From positions 1 to 64,000 of the forward strand of contig JADGGK010000005.1 of assembly GCA_019689975.1 (NCBI GenBank): a DNA stretch of 64,000 nt, in the 5' to 3' direction. The notes under the pieces are model-generated. The model worked only from the letters and a program-made list of their open reading frames with translations, had not been told where the DNA came from and made no database searches. A program made the translations under genes and the position numbers. This document shows, piece by piece, positions 1 to 9,954 of the stretch. Numbering within the stretch: the stretch's first letter is position 1; each line of letters opens with the position of its first letter. The DNA comes from Pseudolabrys sp. GTDB taxonomy: Bacteria > Pseudomonadota > Alphaproteobacteria > Rhizobiales > Xanthobacteraceae.

Positions 1-315
1 CAGCGCCTAGCACGGCCGCACCGGCCGCCCAAGAGGCCGTCGGCTTGAAATCGCCGCGATTTCGGCGGAAAACAGCCCCGCTGGAGCGGATTGCGGTACC
101 ATCGGCCCGTCATTGCGAGTGCCTTGCGAGGGCGGCCATTGCGAGTGCCTTGCGAGGGCGGCCAAGCAATCCGGGCTGCTCCGTCACGGCGGGCCCGAAC
201 AGCGGGCGGGCGGAGCAAGAGGCTTGCCCGGATTGTTTCGTCGCCGCTTGCGGGGCGCGCGCCATGGCGGTGCCGATTCGGTCCCGTCGGAATCCACTTT
301 GGAAAAGGCTCGGCG
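1..315. other. Left-edge intergenic region
   Basis: I see no credible coding sequence here. ORFs that run through it (45..1244, 91..1317) are a shadow and an over-extension of the gene starting at 316. From about 109 onward it holds a palindromic dispersed repeat, listed separately. A short purine-rich stretch (GGAAAAGG) at 301-308 serves as ribosome binding site for the next gene. Confidence 0.6.
109..262. repeat. Dispersed palindromic repeat with internal 26-bp tandem duplication
   Basis: Two perfect 26-bp copies beginning CATTGCGAGTGCC lie head to tail at 111-136 and 137-162. They are followed by AAGCAATCCGGGC (164-176), whose near-perfect inverted partner GCCCGGATTGTTT lies at 226-238 (12 of 13 positions). 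The GTCATTGCGAG...AAGCAATCC...GGATTG.TTCGTCG layout matches the palindromic intergenic elements common in Bradyrhizobium-type genomes (family knowledge). The tandem doubling of the outer arm is what is unusual in this copy. Confidence 0.7.
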
Positions 316-1317
316 ATGAATCTCAACACGGCGCAACGGGCGCTCGGCGCGGTGATTGCCCTGGCACTCGCGCTCGTGCCGCAGGCGCGCGGGCAGAGCG
401 GGCTGTTTTCCACGCCGCCCTCGGGCGGATTGAGCGCGCCGAATTCCGAGACCCGCAGCAATCTCCTCTCCCCCGGCACGGCGTTGCACGCGCTGCCGAA
501 CGCGCCGCTGGTCGTGTTTCCGGGGGGCTCGTCGCGCGACATTCCGATGGTGCCCGCGGGCCATGTCGCCCTCGCTCTGTCCGCCCGTTTCGGCAAGGAT
601 CTGCCGCTCATTCCCGGCGGCCTCATCTGGCGGGTCTATGCCGCCAAACCCGACGCCAAGGGCAATTTCCGGCTCATCAAGGAAGAGAGATCGCCGAACC
701 CGACGCTGATCCTGCCCTCGGGCGAATATATCGTGTATGTCGGTTTCGGGCTTGCGACCGCGGTCAAGCCGGTCACCTTGTCCGGTCCGACCGTGCACGA
801 AGTGTTCGATCTTCCCGCCGGCGGACTCCGCCTCGAGGGTCGCGTCGGCGACGCGCGCATCCCGGCGGGGCAGATTTCCTTCGAGGTCTACAAGGGCAGC
901 CAGTTCGAGCCGGGCGACCGGCGACCCATTGCCGAGCACCTATTGACGGGCAACGTGCTGGTGGTGCCGGAGGGGACCTATTACGTGATTTCCAACTACG
1001 GCGACGCCAATGCGGTGGTGCGCTCCGACATTCGCGTCCAGGCCGGCAAGCTCACGGACATCACCGTCAATCATCGCGCGGCGGCGATCACGCTCAAGCT
1101 CGTGACCGAAAAGGGCGGCGAGGCGCTCGCCAACACCGCATGGTCCGTGCTCACGCCCGGCGGCGACGTGATCAAGGAGGCGCTCGGAGCCTTTCCGCGC
1201 GTGATCCTGGCGGAAGGCGAATATCGGGCGATCGCACGCAATGAGGGCAGGGTTTTCGAGCGGGAGTTCAAGGTCGTCGCGGGCGTCGACGGGGACGTCG
1301 AGGTGCTGGCGCGGTGA
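316..1317 (+). CDS. Exported protein of unknown function, beta-rich
   Basis: The 333-residue product has a clear N-terminal signal peptide (about residues 1-27, hydrophobic core GAVIALALALVP, likely cleavage after RG-Q). The mature part is a series of beta-rich segments with repeated features: short 'LP.G.Y.VYVGFG' and 'LAEGEYRAIARNEGRVFE' elements resembling carboxypeptidase-regulatory or transthyretin-like folds. No catalytic motif is seen, so I do not assign a function. The start at 316 was chosen because GGAAAAGG lies just upstream and the signal peptide follows at once; the longer ORF from 91 reads through a repeat. Its stop overlaps the GTG of otsB by 4 nt, so translation may be coupled. 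Confidence 0.75.
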   Translation: MNLNTAQRALGAVIALALALVPQARGQSGLFSTPPSGGLSAPNSETRSNLLSPGTALHALPNAPLVVFPGGSSRDIPMVPAGHVALALSARFGKDLPLIPGGLIWRVYAAKPDAKGNFRLIKEERSPNPTLILPSGEYIVYVGFGLATAVKPVTLSGPTVHEVFDLPAGGLRLEGRVGDARIPAGQISFEVYKGSQFEPGDRRPIAEHLLTGNVLVVPEGTYYVISNYGDANAVVRSDIRVQAGKLTDITVNHRAAAITLKLVTEKGGEALANTAWSVLTPGGDVIKEALGAFPRVILAEGEYRAIARNEGRVFEREFKVVAGVDGDVEVLAR

Positions 1318-2069
1318 GGAGCGCGTCTGCAGCCGTCGCCGCCTTCGGCAGGCTCGATTTGGACGGGGTTGCGTTCCTGCTCGACGTCGACGGCACGCTG
1401 CTCGATATCGCGCCGCAACCCGACGCCGTCGAGGTGCCGCCCGAGCTGCGGCGGACCCTGGGGATTCTTGCGGCGCGGGTGGGCGGCGCGCTCGCGCTCG
1501 TGAGCGGACGCACGATCGCCGACCTGGACCGCCTGTTCGCGCCCCTGGTGGTGCCGGCGATCGGCAGCCACGGTGCCGAGATCAGATCGGGTCGCGGCAG
1601 GATCATCGCCACGACCGAACCCCTGCCGGAGCGCCTGCGCCGCGTGCTGCGCGAGGCCGAAGGCTTGGCGGCCGGCATCGTGATCGAAGACAAGCGTTTC
1701 TCTATGGCGCTGCATTACCGCAAGGCACCGGGCGCCGAACCGCGCCTGAGGCGCTTCATCGAGGCGGTCCGGGCGGACTTTCCCGGAGAGATCCTCGAGG
1801 TGCTCCCCGGCAAGGCGGTGCTCGAGGTGAAACGGCCGGGCATCAGCAAGGGAGAGGCGGTGCGCCGTCTGGCGGGCGAGCCGCCATTCGCGGGCCGGCG
1901 GCCGGTATTCGTCGGCGACGACATCACCGATGAATCGGTGTTTGCGGTCCTGCCCGCACTCGGCGGCATCGGATTTTCCGTGGCACGGCCGCTTCCCGGG
2001 GTTGCCGGCGTCTTCGACACGCCCGCGGCGCTGCGTTCGGCGCTGCAAAATCTGGCGCATCGGGTCTGA
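1314..2069 (+). CDS. otsB: Trehalose-6-phosphate phosphatase
   Basis: A HAD-superfamily phosphatase that removes phosphate from trehalose 6-phosphate, the last step of the OtsAB route to trehalose, an osmo- and desiccation protectant. HAD motif I DVDGT is at residues 24-28, the LVSGRTIADL segment near 63 is typical of the family, and the acidic Mg-binding motif GDDITDE lies near residue 200. The length of 251 aa fits OtsB. The start is GTG, overlapping the upstream exported-protein gene by 4 nt. otsA follows after about 280 bp, supporting the assignment. Confidence 0.9.
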   Translation: MRSASAAVAAFGRLDLDGVAFLLDVDGTLLDIAPQPDAVEVPPELRRTLGILAARVGGALALVSGRTIADLDRLFAPLVVPAIGSHGAEIRSGRGRIIATTEPLPERLRRVLREAEGLAAGIVIEDKRFSMALHYRKAPGAEPRLRRFIEAVRADFPGEILEVLPGKAVLEVKRPGISKGEAVRRLAGEPPFAGRRPVFVGDDITDESVFAVLPALGGIGFSVARPLPGVAGVFDTPAALRSALQNLAHRV

Positions 2070-2350
2070 TCCTGCGGCGCATCGCTGCCGCCTCGACAAT
2101 GCGAAACTTCCCCGGCCTTCGCGCGTTGTTCCATGACCGCCGCGGGGCCGAGGCGGCATTCTATCGCATCACGCATTGCCGATTGCCCACGGGATTGCAA
2201 AAATTGCGGGAGAATGAACGAATGCCGGAAATAATCCCGGGACTGGAGATGACATGGCCGGTCGTGCAAACCGGCGAGGGGAATTGCGGTGCATTGGGTC
2301 ACATCCGATTTGAGGACGAGGACCCCTTGACGTCGTTGAGAAAGGTCGAC

Positions 2351-3778
2351 GTGTCGAGGCTGGTCGTCGTTTCCAACAGGGTCGGTGTTCCGGACGGAAG
2401 CGCGCGCGCGGGCGGCCTGGAAGTGGCCATACGCGCCGCCTTGCGTCGCCGCGGCGGAATTTGGTTCGGCTGGAGCGGTCGCATCGCCGAGGAGCCCGCG
2501 CCGCCGCGCACCATACAGCAGGACAATATCGCCTATGTCACCGTCGACCTGCGCAAGGATGACTACGAGGAATTCTACAACGGCTTCGCCAACCGGGTAT
2601 TGTGGCCGATCCTTCATTATCGGCTCGATCTCGCCGAGTTCAGCCGCCGCGATCTCGGCGGCTATCTGCGGGTCAATGAGTTCTTTGCGCGCAATTTGGA
2701 GCGTCTGCTGACGCCCGACGACACGATCTGGGTGCACGATTACCACCTGATCCCTTTCGCCAAGGCGCTGCGCGACCGCGGCCACAAGAACCGGATCGGC
2801 TTTTTCATCCACGTTCCCTGTCCGCCGCCGGAAATCCTGACCGCCTTGCCGAACCACGAACGGTTGATTCCGACGCTCGGCCATTTCGATCTGATCGGCT
2901 TTCAAACCGAGACCGACGCCAGCAATTTTTCCCGTTATCTCGCCAACGAGTGCAAATTGCGCCGCATCGGTACCGACCGCTTCGGGACCGATCGCTTTGC
3001 GGTCAACGGGCGCATGGTGGAGATCGGCGTGTTTCCCGTCGGCGTCGAGACCGAAGCCTTCTCGCGACTCGCGAGGCGGGCGATCGATTCGGGCTTCGTG
3101 CGCGAGGTGATCGAGAGCCTGTCGGGCCGGGATCTCATCATCGGCGTCGACCGGCTGGACTACACCAAGGGCATCGCCGAGCGCATGAGCGCGTACGAGC
3201 GCTTCCTCACCAATTTTCCCGACTGGCGCGGCAAGGTGACCTATATCCAGATCACGCCGCGCAGCCGTAGTTCGATCCCCGAATATGCCGCCATGGCCCG
3301 GCAGGTGGGCGAGGCGGTCGGCCGCATCAACGGGACCTTCGGCGAAGCCTCATGGACACCGCTGCGCTATATCAACAAGGCGCACAACCGGACTGCGCTC
3401 GCCGGTCTCTATCGGGCCGCGCGCGTGGCGTTGGTGACGCCGTTGCGCGACGGCATGAATCTGGTGGCCAAGGAATATGTCGCGGCGCAGAATCCGGACA
3501 ACCCGGGCGTGCTGATCCTGTCGCGCTTTGCTGGCGCCGCGCATGAGTGCACGGCGGCGCTGCTCGTCAATCCCTACGACCCCGAGGGCGTCGCCATCGC
3601 CATCGACCGTGCGTTGGCAATGCCGCTATCGGAACGGCGCGAGCGTCACGCCCACAACTATCGCGTGCTGATCGAAAACGATATCAGGCACTGGGCGGAG
3701 CGTTTCCTCGACAGACTCGACCAGACCAGCGCGGCGGCCGACGCGCCGTTGTTCGCGCGTTCGGCGGGCGCGCGCTGA
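2351..3778 (+). CDS. otsA: Alpha,alpha-trehalose-phosphate synthase (UDP-forming)
   Basis: A GT20 glycosyltransferase that joins UDP-glucose and glucose 6-phosphate to make trehalose 6-phosphate, the substrate of OtsB encoded just upstream. Visible family motifs are the N-terminal [11 protein letters not shown] with a following GGL loop, [15 protein letters not shown], and [10 protein letters not shown] before [10 protein letters not shown] chose the GTG at 2351: it gives 475 aa, matching E. coli OtsA (474 aa), begins exactly at the conserved N-terminus and has GAGAAAGG about 6 nt upstream. An ATG at 2222, also with a possible GGAG site, would add 43 non-conserved residues and cannot be excluded. 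Confidence 0.9.
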   Translation: MSRLVVVSNRVGVPDGSARAGGLEVAIRAALRRRGGIWFGWSGRIAEEPAPPRTIQQDNIAYVTVDLRKDDYEEFYNGFANRVLWPILHYRLDLAEFSRRDLGGYLRVNEFFARNLERLLTPDDTIWVHDYHLIPFAKALRDRGHKNRIGFFIHVPCPPPEILTALPNHERLIPTLGHFDLIGFQTETDASNFSRYLANECKLRRIGTDRFGTDRFAVNGRMVEIGVFPVGVETEAFSRLARRAIDSGFVREVIESLSGRDLIIGVDRLDYTKGIAERMSAYERFLTNFPDWRGKVTYIQITPRSRSSIPEYAAMARQVGEAVGRINGTFGEASWTPLRYINKAHNRTALAGLYRAARVALVTPLRDGMNLVAKEYVAAQNPDNPGVLILSRFAGAAHECTAALLVNPYDPEGVAIAIDRALAMPLSERRERHAHNYRVLIENDIRHWAERFLDRLDQTSAAADAPLFARSAGAR

Positions 3779-3874
3779 AGCGTGATCCGTTCCCGGTCGT
3801 GCCCCTGTGCCCGCCGCGCGCCCCGTCCGCAGCCGGGATTGCAATCGGGTCCCCACCGGAAGGCTGGCGGTCAT

Positions 3875-5857
3875 TCACCGCCCCGTCTTCGCCTGGGCCG
3901 CAGCCGCGCCCGGGTGCGGCTCGCGCCGCGATCGTCTGATGTCGGGCGGCATCGCTTCGTCCGCGAGCGCGCCGAGTGCGGCGTCGAGCGACATGATCTC
4001 CTGTTTCTCGCCGCCGAGACGACGCACGGAGACGGTACGCTCCGTCGCCTCGCGTTTGCCGACGACGAGCAGGACGGGCGTTTTCGCGAGCGAATGCTCG
4101 CGGACCTTGTAATTGATCTTCTCGTTGCGCCGGTCGACCTCGACGCGCAGGCCGGCTTTGCGCGCCGCCGCCGCGACCTCGCCCGCATAGGCGTCGGCTT
4201 CCTCGGTGATGGTCGCGACGACGGCCTGCACCGGCGCAAGCCACAGCGGCAGATGGCCGGCATAATGCTCGATCAGGATGCCGGTGAAACGCTCGAGCGA
4301 GCCGAACATGGCGCGGTGGAGCATGACCGGCGTGACCTTGTTGGAATGCTCGTCGATATAGAACGCGCCGAGCCGTCCCGGCATGTTGAGATCGACCTGC
4401 ACGGTGCCGCATTGCCAGTCCCGGCCGATGGCGTCGCGCAGGACGTATTCGAGCTTCGGTCCGTAGAAGGCGCCTTCGCCTTTGTTGAGCGTCCACGGTC
4501 GGCCGGAGGCCTCGAGCGCGGCCATCAGCGCGGCTTCCGCCTTGTCCCATACCGCGTCGTCGCCGATGCGCTTTTGCGGCCGATCGGAGAACTTGATGGT
4601 GACGTCGGAAAAGCCGAAGTCCTCGTAGATCGACAGGATCTGGTCGTTGAGTTTCAGCGCCTCCTCGGCGATCTGTGCGTGGGTGATGAAGATATGCGCG
4701 TCGTCCTGGGTGAAAGCGCGCACGCGCATGAGCCCGTGCAGCGCGCCGGAGGGCTCGAAACGGTGCACCTTGCCGAATTCGGCGACCTTGAACGGCAGGT
4801 CTCGGTATGATTTGAGGCCGTTCTTGAAGATCTGGATGTGGCCGGGGCAGTTCATCGGCTTGACGACGAAGACACGCTCCTCGTCGTCGCGCGGCTGGGT
4901 GAGAAACATGTTCTCGCGGAACGTGGCCATGTGGCCCGAGGCGACCCAGAGCGAGGAATCCATGAGCTGCGGCGCATTCACCTCGAGGAAGCCGAATTCG
5001 GCCTGCCGCCGCCGGATGTAGTTTTCGAGCAGCTGGAAAAGCGTCCAGCCTTTTGGATGCCAGAATACCGATCCGGGCGCCTCCTCCTGGAAATGGAACA
5101 GGTCCATCTCGCGTCCGAGCCGGCGATGATCGCGTCGCTCGGCCTCCGCGAGTTGCTGCAGATAGGCGTCAAGTTCCTCCTGCCTGGCGAAGGCGGTGCC
5201 GTAGATACGCGACAGCATCTCGCGGTTCGAGTCCCCGCGCCAATAGGCGCCGGCCACTTTCATCAGCTTGAAGGCGCCGCCGATCTTGCCCGTCGACGTC
5301 ATGTGCGGGCCGCGGCAGAGGTCGAACCAGTCGCCCTGCCTGTAGATCTTGATCGGCTGGTCCTCCGGAATGGCGTCGACGAGCTCGACCTTGAAAGTCT
5401 CGCCCATCTTCCTGAACGTCTCCTTGGCCTGTTCGCGCGACCAGATCTCTTTGGTAAACGGTTTATCGCGCGCGATGATCTCGCGCATTTTCTTTTCGAT
5501 CGCGGGAAGATCCTCGGGCGTGAAGGGCTCGGCGCGGAAGAAGTCGTAATAAAACCCGTTGTCGATCACCGGGCCGATGGTGACCTGGGTGCCCGGCCAC
5601 AGAGACTGCACCGCCTCGGCGAGCACGTGCGCGGCGTCGTGCCGGATCAATTCCAGCGCGCGGGGGTCCTCGCGCGAGATGAACTCGATTCTGGCGTCGC
5701 GCGCGATCGGATCGCTCAAATCGGCCAATTGACCATCGAGCACCATGGCGACGCTGCGCTTGGCGAGCGAAGGCGAAATGGCCTTCGCAACCTCGAGACC
5801 GGTAATGCCCTGGGGGAACTCCCGACGCGCGCCGTCGGGGAAGGTCAGCGTGACCAT
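3875..5857 (-). CDS. thrS: Threonyl-tRNA synthetase
   Basis: Class II synthetase that charges tRNA-Thr and hydrolyses mis-charged Ser-tRNA-Thr. Domain order is complete: N-terminal TGS domain ([11 protein letters not shown]), editing domain with HDAAH, catalytic core containing MNCPGH (zinc-ligand Cys) and the [13 protein letters not shown] motif-2 region, and the anticodon-binding domain ([13 protein letters not shown]). Two ATGs are possible; the second (5857) is preferred because AGGAG sits 6 nt before it, while it abuts the first ATG (5863). The gene is convergent with otsA, with yidD about 200 bp upstream on the same strand. Confidence 0.97.
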   Translation of the reverse strand: MVTLTFPDGARREFPQGITGLEVAKAISPSLAKRSVAMVLDGQLADLSDPIARDARIEFISREDPRALELIRHDAAHVLAEAVQSLWPGTQVTIGPVIDNGFYYDFFRAEPFTPEDLPAIEKKMREIIARDKPFTKEIWSREQAKETFRKMGETFKVELVDAIPEDQPIKIYRQGDWFDLCRGPHMTSTGKIGGAFKLMKVAGAYWRGDSNREMLSRIYGTAFARQEELDAYLQQLAEAERRDHRRLGREMDLFHFQEEAPGSVFWHPKGWTLFQLLENYIRRRQAEFGFLEVNAPQLMDSSLWVASGHMATFRENMFLTQPRDDEERVFVVKPMNCPGHIQIFKNGLKSYRDLPFKVAEFGKVHRFEPSGALHGLMRVRAFTQDDAHIFITHAQIAEEALKLNDQILSIYEDFGFSDVTIKFSDRPQKRIGDDAVWDKAEAALMAALEASGRPWTLNKGEGAFYGPKLEYVLRDAIGRDWQCGTVQVDLNMPGRLGAFYIDEHSNKVTPVMLHRAMFGSLERFTGILIEHYAGHLPLWLAPVQAVVATITEEADAYAGEVAAAARKAGLRVEVDRRNEKINYKVREHSLAKTPVLLVVGKREATERTVSVRRLGGEKQEIMSLDAALGALADEAMPPDIRRSRREPHPGAAAAQAKTGR

Positions 5858-6059
5858 GACCATCTCCTGCTCACTCGCTGCCTACGAACGCAGGTAAGCG
5901 CGCGACCGATATAACAGGCGAATCAAGACGTGCAACCCGATTTCGCGATCCTTGCGGTCCGCCCGTCGGAGAGCGTGCCGGAAGCGGTAGGGCGCCAGGC
6001 GCCGGTTCGGTTTGCCGACTTAGGCCGACGGGCCCCGCGCCATGAGTCGTCGCACCGAT

Positions 6060-6386
6060 CTATCGCGCATCCGCGCGATCATTGACGCCGCGCCAGCGGC
6101 CGTAGCGCCAGGGACAATACCAGCGCGCATGCGGCGGCGGCTGTTCCGGCACGAAATCCAGCCCCGAGGTGCCGAAAGGATGGCAACGCGACAGGCGTGC
6201 GAGCGCCATCCAGCCCCCGGCCCACAACCCGAAGCGCATGATCGCCTCCTCGGCATAGTCCGAACAAGTCGGCAAGTGGCGGCAGCGGGGGCCGATCAGC
6301 GCGCGCAACGTATAACGATAGCCGATCACGAGGCCGCGTGCGAACCGGCGCGGCACGGCTTTGATCCCGCCGGGAGTGGGTTGCAT
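6060..6386 (-). CDS. yidD: Membrane protein insertion efficiency factor
   Basis: A small membrane-associated protein of the YidD/DUF37 family that assists YidC-dependent insertion. The diagnostic core is present: an amphipathic N-terminal helix (FARGLVIGYRYTLRALIG) followed by CRHLPTCSDYAEEAI and a Gly-rich turn before RCHPF. The ATG at 6386 gives 108 aa, slightly longer than usual because of a 30-residue C-terminal tail rich in Pro, Arg and Trp. It lies between thrS and a divergent exported-protein gene; thrS-yidD is a familiar alphaproteobacterial pairing. Confidence 0.9.
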   Translation of the reverse strand: MQPTPGGIKAVPRRFARGLVIGYRYTLRALIGPRCRHLPTCSDYAEEAIMRFGLWAGGWMALARLSRCHPFGTSGLDFVPEQPPPHARWYCPWRYGRWRGVNDRADAR

Positions 6387-6535
6387 GATCAGCAATGTAG
6401 GCAGGAACGCCGGAACGCGGAAGTTCCATCGCAAAACCGCGCCGACGCTGCGCCGGTCGCGACTATTTTGCGCTGGACCCGACTCCGCTGCCTCTCTACA
6501 TTCGTCATGCGTCCCGGGGGCGATTCTGGCTGCCC

Positions 6536-7912
6536 ATGCCATTGCAGAACGCGGATCAGCCGCGCATCGACACCAAGAACAAGGCGGCGAGCACGGGGGT
6601 TTGGTTGTCTCGGCAGCGTGCAATCGGTGCTGCATTCGCACTGGCGGCAACGGCCGTGCTGTGGCCGGCGCCGTCGCCGGCGCACGACCGGGACCTGCCG
6701 ATGCGTTTCGAGATGCGTACGGAAGGCCCGGCGGATCTCTGTCGGCCGCATTGCCGCAAGCTCATCGCCGCAAGCGGTTCGATCACCGCGGATACCCCGC
6801 GGGACTTCCTCTATTTCGCGCAGACGCACGATCTGACGGGCGGACTCGTCGTGCTCGACTCCGACGGCGGCTCGGTGCACGGCGCCATTGCGCTCGGGCG
6901 TGAGATCCGGCGACTCAAGCTGGACACCACGGTGGGAACGCTGGTCGCGCTCGACTCCGATGCGGCGCACGCCAAGCTCTCGCCGCAGGCGGATTGTCAG
7001 TCCATGTGCGCCTTCGTGCTGATTGCCGGCGTGCACCGCTTCGTGCCCGAAGGTGCGCGCGTGATGGTGCATCAGATCTGGCTCGGCGACCGCCGCGAGG
7101 ATCCGATGGCGGCGAACTATTCGGCCGAGGATCTGGCGCTGGTGCAACGCGATATTGGCAAGCTCGTGCGCTACACCATGGATATGGGTGCCTCCGTCGA
7201 GCTGCTCGATCTTGCGCTTCGCATTCCGCCGTGGGAGCCGATGCATGTGCTGAACGCGAGCGAACTGCGCGGCGCCCGTATCGATACCGTCCCGGTCGGA
7301 AGCCCTGCGGCCGACGCGGTCGCGGCTATAAACGCTCCCGCCCGGGCCGCCCTTGGCGGCCCGCCGGCCACGCAGGGCGAGGTGCCCGGCCGAAACGCGA
7401 TCAGCCAGCGACAATGGACCGTCATCGATCGGGCCGGCAGCGCCGCGCTTGCGCGCAGCCATCCGTTGACGCTCGAGGGCGAGGACATCGGCAGCTTCGA
7501 TCTGATCCTTTCCTGCGGAAGCGCCGCAGGAAGTTACGAGCTGAGTTATATCGAGCGTCGACATGCCGCCGCGCACAACCCCCTGCCGGCGACGGTGCGT
7601 TCGGTCGACATCAGCGTGCGCGAGACGCTGGCCAGGCTTACGGTCGTCTCCTCCCAGCGGCGCGATCCCGACGAGTTGATCACCTTTGCGACGGGGGCGG
7701 TACCTGCCGCGATGATCGATCTCTTTGCCGCCGCGGGCGCGCAATCGATGATGATCGAGACCGCGAGCACGGGCGGGGCGACGGCAATCAGGCTCGGCAA
7801 TACCGGTGCACGGCAACACCTTCCCTATCTCGCCAAGGTCTGCGTCGGCTCGCAGGCGCGGCGCGCGGAACTCGTATTGCCGAAGACGGATGTGACGGCG
7901 GCCAAGCCCTGA
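6536..7912 (+). CDS. Exported ClpP-fold-like protein, COG3904 type
   Basis: The 458-residue product has a long basic N-region and a hydrophobic segment at about residues 28-48 ending at PAHD, so it is exported or anchored in the inner membrane. The first half resembles the ClpP/crotonase fold of periplasmic COG3904 proteins: [13 protein letters not shown] followed by [10 protein letters not shown], then [12 protein letters not shown] with a possible nucleophile Ser, and the VMVHQIW segment with a His. The second half (about 300-458) is a separate beta-rich region with no recognised motif. Proteolytic activity is inference from the fold. It sits divergently from yidD and convergently with the Fe-S scaffold gene. 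Confidence 0.65.
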   Translation: MPLQNADQPRIDTKNKAASTGVWLSRQRAIGAAFALAATAVLWPAPSPAHDRDLPMRFEMRTEGPADLCRPHCRKLIAASGSITADTPRDFLYFAQTHDLTGGLVVLDSDGGSVHGAIALGREIRRLKLDTTVGTLVALDSDAAHAKLSPQADCQSMCAFVLIAGVHRFVPEGARVMVHQIWLGDRREDPMAANYSAEDLALVQRDIGKLVRYTMDMGASVELLDLALRIPPWEPMHVLNASELRGARIDTVPVGSPAADAVAAINAPARAALGGPPATQGEVPGRNAISQRQWTVIDRAGSAALARSHPLTLEGEDIGSFDLILSCGSAAGSYELSYIERRHAAAHNPLPATVRSVDISVRETLARLTVVSSQRRDPDELITFATGAVPAAMIDLFAAAGAQSMMIETASTGGATAIRLGNTGARQHLPYLAKVCVGSQARRAELVLPKTDVTAAKP

Positions 7913-7928
7913 CCGTTCCTGCGGCCGT

Positions 7929-8372
7929 TCAGCCGCCGCCCGCCCGCCGCGATTCGATCTGGTCGAGGGCCGAGACGACCGCGTCGAAGGTGAGCAGCGT
8001 GGAGGCGTGCCGCGCCTTGTACGCGCGTACCGGCTCGAGCACGGCGATGTCGGCCCATTTGCCGGTCGGCGGCGGGCCGTTTTCCTTGAGCATCTTGCGC
8101 ACCGTCTCCCGCAACGCCCTCAGCTCGTCCGGCCTCGAGCCGATCACGTGGCGCGCCATGATCGACGACGAGGCCTGACCGAGCGCGCAGGCCCTGACCT
8201 CGTGCGCGAAATCGCTGACCGTGCCGTTATCCATCTTCAGGTCGACGGTGACGGTGGAGCCGCACAGCTTGGAGTGGGCGGTGGCGCTGGCGTCGGGATC
8301 CGGGAGGCGTCCGAGGCGTGGGATGTTGCCCGCCAATTCCAGGATCCGGGCATTGTAGACGTCGTCGAGCAT
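7929..8372 (-). CDS. IscU/SufU-type iron-sulfur cluster scaffold, variant
   Basis: A 147-residue NifU N-terminal-like protein. Two expected ligand cysteines are visible: Cys37 in SKLCGSTV and Cys62 in [10 protein letters not shown]. The region where IscU/SufU proteins carry the third Cys (R-x-K-C-A-T-L) reads KARHASTLL here, so His seems to take that place and no other Cys follows. The start gives [15 protein letters not shown], the usual beginning of this family. It is divergent from folE with 228 bp between. A role in Fe-S or metal handling is likely; full scaffold function is uncertain because of the missing Cys. Confidence 0.8.
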   Translation of the reverse strand: MLDDVYNARILELAGNIPRLGRLPDPDASATAHSKLCGSTVTVDLKMDNGTVSDFAHEVRACALGQASSSIMARHVIGSRPDELRALRETVRKMLKENGPPPTGKWADIAVLEPVRAYKARHASTLLTFDAVVSALDQIESRRAGGG

Positions 8373-8600
8373 CGGGCCGAAAAACTTCCCTCCCGGGCCG
8401 CACGTTGCGTCGGCCGGCCGATGCAATATATATGGGTCGTTCGGTCGGCGCGAGAAGGGTTCTCGGCGTCGGCCGCGGCTCGTGCGAGCCGGGAAAGCAA
8501 GGGAATGCGCGTCCAATCGCCGGGTCGTGATCCGGCATCGACGCGGCCGCCCGGTGACACTTCCGGTACCTCGCGTACCGGTCGAACGGAGAGACCCGTC

Positions 8601-9266
8601 ATGGACGCGAAGCACACCCCGACCAACGTCACGCCTTGGCCCAAGCAGGGGCTGTCCGAGCATGTCCGCGCGGCGCCGCGCCCCGTGTCGCCGCGCCCGA
8701 CGCGCGAGGAGGCCGAGGCCGCCGTTCGCACGCTCATCGCCTATGCCGGCGACGACCCGGGACGCGAGGGCGTGCGAGAGACGCCGCGACGCGTGATCGA
8801 TGCCTTCGACGAGCTTTATCGCGGCTACCGCGAATGCCCGGTGGAAGTGCTCGACCGCACCTTCACCGAAACCGGCGGTTACGACGATTTCGTGCTGGTC
8901 CGCGACATCAGTTTCAACTCGCATTGCGAGCACCACATGATGCCGTTCTTCGGCCGCGCGCATGTCGCCTATATGCCGGTGGAACGGGTGGTGGGTCTTT
9001 CCAAGCTTGCCCGCCTGGTCGACGTCTATGCGCGCCGGCTGCAGACGCAGGAAAACCTGACCGCTCAGGTGGCGACCGCCATCGATGAAATCCTCAAGCC
9101 GCGCGGGGTGGCGGTGATGATCGAGGCCGAGCACATGTGCATGTCGCTGCGCGGGGTCGAGAAGCCGGGCGCGCTGACGGTGACCACGCATTTCACCGGC
9201 GCCTTCCGCGACGACGCCAACGAGCAGGTTCGCTTCATGTCGATGCTGCGCGGCGGCCCGCGTTAG
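8601..9266 (+). CDS. folE: GTP cyclohydrolase I
   Basis: Converts GTP to 7,8-dihydroneopterin triphosphate, the first step toward tetrahydrofolate. The type IA signature is complete: [15 protein letters not shown] with the zinc Cys and His, [19 protein letters not shown] in the middle, and [17 protein letters not shown] with the second zinc Cys. The length of 221 aa is normal. ATG at 8601 has CGGAGAG upstream; the ORF from 8007 is an unsupported extension. hisI follows downstream on the same strand, an arrangement familiar in Rhizobiales. Confidence 0.96.
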   Translation: MDAKHTPTNVTPWPKQGLSEHVRAAPRPVSPRPTREEAEAAVRTLIAYAGDDPGREGVRETPRRVIDAFDELYRGYRECPVEVLDRTFTETGGYDDFVLVRDISFNSHCEHHMMPFFGRAHVAYMPVERVVGLSKLARLVDVYARRLQTQENLTAQVATAIDEILKPRGVAVMIEAEHMCMSLRGVEKPGALTVTTHFTGAFRDDANEQVRFMSMLRGGPR

Positions 9267-9489
9267 CGGGCACCCGGGCCGGCCCGCCGCCGCGCCGGTC
9301 GTTGCGCCGCCGCGACCGGCCGTTCATGATGCGGCCGGGCTTTGCTCGTGCGTTGCGCCTTTGCGCGGGTTCGGCGCCGGTCGGTCGGCCGCGACCCGGC
9401 CTTCCGCAACGGATCCGCCTGGTCGCATGCCGATCGGCCTTCGCGTCCTGCTGCGCGCGAACGGTGGACCGCAGCCGGGGTTTACGTTC

Positions 9490-9921
9490 ATGGCGAGCCA
9501 GTCAAGCGAGATCGAGGAAGGCACAGCCTTTGCGCCCCGCTTCGGTGCCGACGGCCTGATCACGGCGGTCGTGACCGAGGCGGCGAGCGGCGAGGTCCTG
9601 ATGGTGGCGTCCATGAACGACGAGGCGCTGCGCCGCACGCTCGAGAGCGGCGAGGCGTGGTTTTACAGCCGCTCGCGCAAGGCGCTGTGGCGCAAGGGCG
9701 AGACGTCGGGCCGCAGCCAACGCGTGATCGAATTGCGGGTGGATTGCGACCAGGACGCGCTCTGGCTCAAGGTCGAGCAGGCGGGAGGCGCCGCGTGTCA
9801 TACCGGTCGGCGCTCCTGCTTCTACCGCGTGGTGCCGCTCGGCCGATCCGCCGGGGTGAGGCTCGAATTCCGCGACGCCGAGCGCCTGTTCGATCCGCAG
9901 ACGGTCTATGGCGGGCGATGA
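9490..9921 (+). CDS. hisI: Phosphoribosyl-AMP cyclohydrolase
   Basis: Third step of histidine biosynthesis, opening the adenine ring of PR-AMP. The diagnostic region is present: [14 protein letters not shown], then [13 protein letters not shown] with the Mg/Zn-binding Asp and Cys residues, and [12 protein letters not shown]. The ATG at 9490 gives 143 aa, normal for a stand-alone HisI without HisE. An in-frame ATG at 9427 would add 21 residues without family support. The downstream gene is convergent, 33 bp away. Confidence 0.93.
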   Translation: MASQSSEIEEGTAFAPRFGADGLITAVVTEAASGEVLMVASMNDEALRRTLESGEAWFYSRSRKALWRKGETSGRSQRVIELRVDCDQDALWLKVEQAGGAACHTGRRSCFYRVVPLGRSAGVRLEFRDAERLFDPQTVYGGR

Positions 9922-9954
9922 GCCGGCCGGCGCCTGTTCCGCGGTCTTGGCGCG

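Noticed and set aside
111-162. Tandem 26-bp units as a CRISPR array
   Set aside because: Only two directly adjoining copies with no spacers and no cas genes; they belong to a dispersed repeat.
91-315. N-terminal extension of the exported protein gene
   Set aside because: It reads through the dispersed repeat; the signal peptide and ribosome site support the start at 316.
8007-8600. Upstream extension of the folE frame
   Set aside because: Antisense to the Fe-S scaffold gene and with no folate-enzyme homology; ATG 8601 has a ribosome site.
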